Positions 6,297-8,177 of a DNA stretch of 8,177 nt are shown one piece after another. Both the position numbers and the translations under genes were made by a program. Below the pieces are notes generated by a model. The model ran no database searches and was not told the origin of the DNA. It saw nothing but the letters and a program-made list of their open reading frames with translations. The number at the start of each line of letters is the position of its first letter. The first letter of the stretch is position 1. Origin of the DNA: DASXMX01 sp036794395 (lineage in GTDB: Bacteria > Planctomycetota > Phycisphaerae > Tepidisphaerales > Tepidisphaeraceae); contig DAIRGS010000315.1 of assembly GCA_036794395.1 (NCBI GenBank), positions 1 to 8,177 of the forward strand, read 5' to 3'.

Positions 6297-6455
6297 CAGT
6301 GCTTTCACAATCTTGAAAATCCGAAATTCCCGGTTTCGCCGCGACTCGAAGAGGAGCGCTTTTCTTGTGGCGAAACAGAAAAGCGCTCCTCTTCAAGTCG
6401 CGGCGAAACGAGGGAATTCCAAGTTTTTATCTCGTTTGAGACCGTGAAAGCAGTG
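6297..6455. mobile_element. Miniature inverted-repeat transposable element (MITE), 159 bp
   Basis: The left end CAGTGCTTTCAC (6297-6308) and the right end GTGAAAGCAGTG (6444-6455) are 12-bp inverted repeats with one mismatch at position 3. Both are immediately flanked by perfect 9-bp direct repeats GGGTCATTC (6288-6296, 6456-6464). The interior is itself palindromic: AATTCCC (6325-6331) with GGGAATT (6412-6418), and a 33-bp near-perfect stem. It has no coding capacity, so movement would depend on a transposase elsewhere. A 9-bp duplication occurs in several transposase families (some IS4, IS1, IS256 and ISAs1 members), so no family is assigned. It lies between the Rieske gene and the TPR gene, right at the Rieske stop codon. 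Confidence 0.7.
6333..6409 (-). repeat. Long stem-loop at the core of the miniature element
   Basis: Arms 6333-6365 and 6377-6409 are 33 nt each and complementary except for one position (6346 with 6396). That pair is C-A on the plus strand but G-U on a minus-strand transcript, so pairing is unbroken in RNA made in the direction of the flanking genes. The loop is 11 nt. No U-tract follows, but such a stem could still stop or process transcripts leaving the Rieske gene. Confidence 0.85.
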
Positions 6456-6464
6456 GGGTCATTC
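6456..6464. repeat. Right target-site duplication (GGGTCATTC), containing the Rieske stop codon
   Basis: This is the exact copy of 6288-6296. On the minus strand it reads GAATGACCC and includes the TGA stop (6459-6461) of the Rieske gene, so the insertion left that gene's reading frame intact. Confidence 0.75.
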
Positions 6465-7361
6465 TACCGTATCGTCTTCCTCTGTCATGCGTATTTCAAT
6501 TTGGCCGTCTCTTATGCGGGTCTGGAAATGCGGCTGGGGACTTGTTGCCGGGCCATGGACGATGCTTCCGTCTTTCATGTCGAAAACTGAATCGTGCCAG
6601 GGGCATTGAACGCACGAGCCGTGAAACTGGCCGTCTTCGAGAGGGCCGCCGGCGTGGCTGCAGACCGAGCCGATTGCGTAGATCTCGCCCTGGTTTCGAT
6701 AGAGGAGAATTCCATTGCCGTCGAAGTCCACGCGCTTGGGATCCCGCTCGGCCAGTTCTTTTTCGTCGAGGATGGGCTTCCACGTTTTAGGTTCGTCAAA
6801 ACGATCGCTGTGATCCACACCGACCTTGGCGCGGTAAACGAGCTTCCCGCCGAGCCAGGCCGACACGCATGTTAAGCCGAACGCGACGGAGGAAATCAAT
6901 ACTCCACGGGCGCGATTCCCGCGGCGTCGTTCCGCGACCGACCAGACATATAGCCCGAGATTTACACTGTTCAGGGCGGCATGCCATGTGGCGGTGTTGG
7001 CCGACCAATCCGGAAATGTGGAGAAATCCGCCAGCCCGCTCAGGGCGGTAGGCACGGCACTGATCGTGCCGATCATCATCAGCTGGTCCGCGGCCTTTCG
7101 AGAATAATCCGAATCAGTTGCGCCGCCGATAACGTCCATCACCGTCCCCATCGACCATGCGCCGATCGTCACGTCGGTGAGCATGGGATGCAGCGGATGG
7201 CCGAGCCATGTGCCATGGAGCAGATCCGCTAGCTTGCGCGTCGGTCCTCCACCCGCAAGAACGGCATGATGCACGCCCAATGAAACTGCCGTCCCTATTT
7301 TTCCGATGCCTTCGGCCGAGTCCAATGCCTGTTGTTCGATATCTGTAGTGCCCGCGCTCAT
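6459..7361 (-). CDS. DUF2231 membrane domain fused to a Rieske [2Fe-2S] domain
   Basis: The chosen start at 7361 gives 300 residues and has AGGAG 9 nt upstream; longer in-frame starts run into the divergent promoter region. Residues about 45-180 form a DUF2231-type domain with the family's GHPLHPMLTD motif (54-63) and about four membrane segments (near 63-80, 94-113, 126-143 and 153-176). Residues about 190-295 form a Rieske domain with both cluster-binding boxes, CSHAGGPL (Cys234, His236) and CPWHDSVFD (Cys253, His256), 16 residues apart between CxH and CPWH. All four ligands are present, so a [2Fe-2S] cluster is expected. It probably acts as a membrane-bound electron-transfer protein; the partner is unknown, and no quinol-oxidase or oxygenase subunit is nearby. 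By topology the Rieske domain lies after the last helix, on a side that cannot be decided here. The gene ends inside the target duplication of the miniature element. Confidence 0.85.
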   Translation of the reverse strand: MSAGTTDIEQQALDSAEGIGKIGTAVSLGVHHAVLAGGGPTRKLADLLHGTWLGHPLHPMLTDVTIGAWSMGTVMDVIGGATDSDYSRKAADQLMMIGTISAVPTALSGLADFSTFPDWSANTATWHAALNSVNLGLYVWSVAERRRGNRARGVLISSVAFGLTCVSAWLGGKLVYRAKVGVDHSDRFDEPKTWKPILDEKELAERDPKRVDFDGNGILLYRNQGEIYAIGSVCSHAGGPLEDGQFHGSCVQCPWHDSVFDMKDGSIVHGPATSPQPHFQTRIRDGQIEIRMTEEDDTVE

Positions 7362-7370
7362 GATCTGAAT

Positions 7371-7375
7371 CTCCT
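7371..7375 (-). promoter_or_regulatory. Shine-Dalgarno of the DUF2231-Rieske gene
   Basis: AGGAG on the minus strand lies 9 nt before ATG 7361. It favours this start over ATGs up to 150 nt further upstream in the same frame, whose extra sequence would overlap the opposite gene's leader and start. Confidence 0.65.
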
Positions 7376-7467
7376 GCTGGGCAGGTTGCAAAAACGGAGC
7401 CAGGGGAGATTTTCCCGATAGCCGCATCATCCCGTAGTCGGCATTGGATTTGCTCGAATGGGCCTCT

Positions 7468-7474
7468 AAAGGAG
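7468..7474 (+). promoter_or_regulatory. Shine-Dalgarno of the small basic protein gene
   Basis: AAAGGAG lies 8 nt before ATG 7483 and decides this start over an in-frame ATG at 7444. Confidence 0.75.
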
Positions 7475-7482
7475 ATTTCATC

Positions 7483-7782
7483 ATGCCACGCGGAGACAAA
7501 GGGAAGTACACGAATAAGCAGAAGCGCCAAGCCGAGCATATTGAAGAAGGTTATGAGAAGCGCGGGACGTCAACGAAGGAAGCCGAACGGCGGGCGTGGG
7601 CGACGGTGAACAAGGTACACGGCGGCGGAGAGAAATCCGGGTCCGGCCGCGGCAAGCGCGACAATAAGTCGGTTTACCACAAGGGGGGTACCAAAGGCGG
7701 TCGCGCCGCAGCATCGCGGCCGGCGGCAGCGCGCTCGGCATCTGCACGCAAAGCCGCTAAGACGCGGGCGCGCAGCCGTTAA
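7483..7782 (+). CDS. Small basic protein of the family often annotated as plasmid stabilization protein
   Basis: The product is 99 residues with a perfect ribosome binding site. Residues 1-45 are the conserved part: MPRGDKGKYTNKQKRQAEHI at 1-20, then a helix rich in Glu, Lys and Arg with RRAWATVNK at 36-44. This is a widespread small family often labelled plasmid stabilization protein, although no toxin-antitoxin function is evident. Residues 47-71 hold Gly/Ser/Lys runs and VYHKGGTKGG. Residues 72-99 form an Ala/Arg/Lys/Ser tail like those of histone H1-like bacterial proteins. The strong positive charge suggests nucleic acid binding; this is inference. It is followed 18 nt later by a second small basic gene, probably in the same operon, and diverges from the Rieske gene. 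Confidence 0.75.
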   Translation: MPRGDKGKYTNKQKRQAEHIEEGYEKRGTSTKEAERRAWATVNKVHGGGEKSGSGRGKRDNKSVYHKGGTKGGRAAASRPAAARSASARKAAKTRARSR

Positions 7783-7800
7783 TACACCATCGAGGCAGCC

Positions 7801-7953
7801 ATGATCCGAAAACTCAAGTCGGGAGAATATCGGCTTTATTCGCGCAAGGTGGATCCGCATTTCAAAAAGCGGCGGAATTTAGGCACGTTCGGTAGCCGGG
7901 CCGCGGCGGAGAAGCATGAACGGGAAGTTCAATACTTCAAGCGAAACGCCTAG
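7801..7953 (+). CDS. Conserved 50-residue basic protein
   Basis: The frame starts at ATG 7801 with GAGG 5 nt upstream and ends at TAG 7951-7953. The product reads MIRKLKSGEYRLYSRKVDPH at 1-20, then RRNLGTFGSRAAAEKHERE (25-43) and a QYFKR end (45-49). I recognise it as a small conserved family with a K-L-K-S-G-E-Y-R-L-Y-S start and an LGTF-x3-AAAEKHER core. Its function is not known to me. The LGTF-plus-helix pattern resembles the small beta-sheet DNA-binding arm domains of some tyrosine recombinases, but it is far too short to be a recombinase. The 18-nt spacing suggests co-transcription with the preceding small basic gene. Confidence 0.7.
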   Translation: MIRKLKSGEYRLYSRKVDPHFKKRRNLGTFGSRAAAEKHEREVQYFKRNA

Positions 7954-8013
7954 AGAAAGCTAAGTAGGAAGGACGAAAGACTCATGCAACAAGTCCTTCG
8001 GGCACCTTAACGC

Positions 8014-8040
8014 GAGAATCGAGTGAAATGCTCGATTCTC
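8014..8040 (+). terminator. Perfect 10-bp hairpin, possible terminator of the small-gene operon
   Basis: GAGAATCGAG (8014-8023) pairs exactly with CTCGATTCTC (8031-8040) around a 7-nt loop. It lies 60 nt beyond the stop of the 50-residue gene. The downstream sequence TGAATAAAAC has no T-run on the plus strand. Read on the minus strand, the sequence after the stem also lacks a T-run, so terminator function is uncertain. Confidence 0.4.
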
Positions 8041-8052
8041 TGAATAAAACGC

Positions 8053-8073
8053 GTGTCGGACAGTGTCTGACAC
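8053..8073. repeat. REP-like GTGTC palindrome
   Basis: GTGTCGGACA (8053-8062) and TGTCTGACAC (8064-8073) are inverted copies with one G-T pair and a single central base. From memory, GTGTCAGACAC-type palindromes recur as dispersed repeats in several bacterial phyla. No transposase is nearby. Confidence 0.5.
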
Positions 8074-8107
8074 CGGATTGACTGCATGATTCATTATGCG
8101 TTCCTAC

Positions 8108-8177
8108 TTAGTAACCGCGCGCGATTCCGCGCCATTGCTTTTGAGTGGCACGGGCCTTCCCCTTCGGGTCTGCCTTC
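8108..8177 (-). CDS. Possible C-terminal end of a gene running off the window
   Basis: One minus-strand frame is open from the window edge to TAA at 8108-8110. Its 22 complete codons read KADPKGKARATQKQW followed by RGIARGY. The Lys/Arg/Ala-rich composition resembles the small basic proteins upstream. The stop lies inside the right 11-bp inverted repeat. The other two minus frames are also open for part of this stretch, so this is only a weak call. Confidence 0.3.
   Translation of the reverse strand, partial: KADPKGKARATQKQWRGIARGY

Larger units (their letters stand above)
7960..8111. repeat. 152-bp segment bounded by 11-bp inverted repeats
   Basis: CTAAGTAGGAA (7960-7970) recurs inverted as TTCCTACTTAG (8101-8111). 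Between them lie two hairpins (8014-8040 and 8053-8073) and no gene. No flanking direct repeat was found, so insertion is not shown. It could be a degenerate miniature element or a cluster of REP-like palindromes. Confidence 0.45.

Noticed and set aside
7483..7782. Antitoxin of a toxin-antitoxin pair, from the common family label
   Set aside because: Neither product resembles a toxin or a known antitoxin fold; the label is a loose family name.
7801..7953. Remnant of a tyrosine recombinase
   Set aside because: The frame has its own ribosome binding site, start and stop and a conserved full-length pattern. No catalytic-domain remnant follows.

Overview
The window looks like a chromosomal piece of a Planctomycetota bacterium, possibly from the Phycisphaerae side. 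The best marker is the N-terminal ERLEGRRLLAA motif (residues 20-30) of the surface-protein gene at 171-1388; this LEPR/LEGR-RxLL signature is typical of planctomycete exported proteins. A second marker is the secreted secretin-N-like protein with a Gly/Gln-rich linker at 3230-3996. Coding regions are moderately GC-rich. A run of ten N inside one gene shows that this is a draft or metagenome assembly. No tRNA, rRNA, CRISPR array, transposase or phage gene was seen.

Layout. 1-170: G-rich non-coding DNA. 171-1388 (-): secreted planctomycete-type surface protein. 1389-1727: divergent regulatory region with two strong hairpins. 1728-2870 (+): AmrS-type radical SAM enzyme. 2871-3229: non-coding region crowded with short direct and inverted repeats. 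3230-3996 (-): signal-peptide protein with a secretin-N/STN-like domain, interrupted by the N gap. 4161-6269 (-): protein with twelve 34-residue TPRs and a GT9-like glycosyltransferase domain. 6288-6464: a 159-bp miniature inverted-repeat element with a 9-bp target duplication. 6459-7361 (-): DUF2231 membrane domain joined to a Rieske [2Fe-2S] domain. 7483-7782 and 7801-7953 (+): two small basic proteins, probably one operon. 7954-8177: palindromes and perhaps the C-terminal end of one more minus-strand gene.

The genes do not form one obvious pathway. Two local groupings can be argued. First, the Rieske and TPR-glycosyltransferase genes would lie only 21 nt apart without the miniature element, so they may once have been co-transcribed. 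Second, the Rieske gene and the two small basic genes diverge from a short shared region of about 120 bp. The AmrS gene stands alone, without its usual Memo and AMMECR1 partners in view.

The most notable observation is the miniature element: 12-bp terminal inverted repeats abutting perfect 9-bp direct repeats, around a 33-bp near-perfect stem, inserted exactly at the stop codon of the Rieske gene. No complete new multi-gene defence or metabolic system can be supported from this window.
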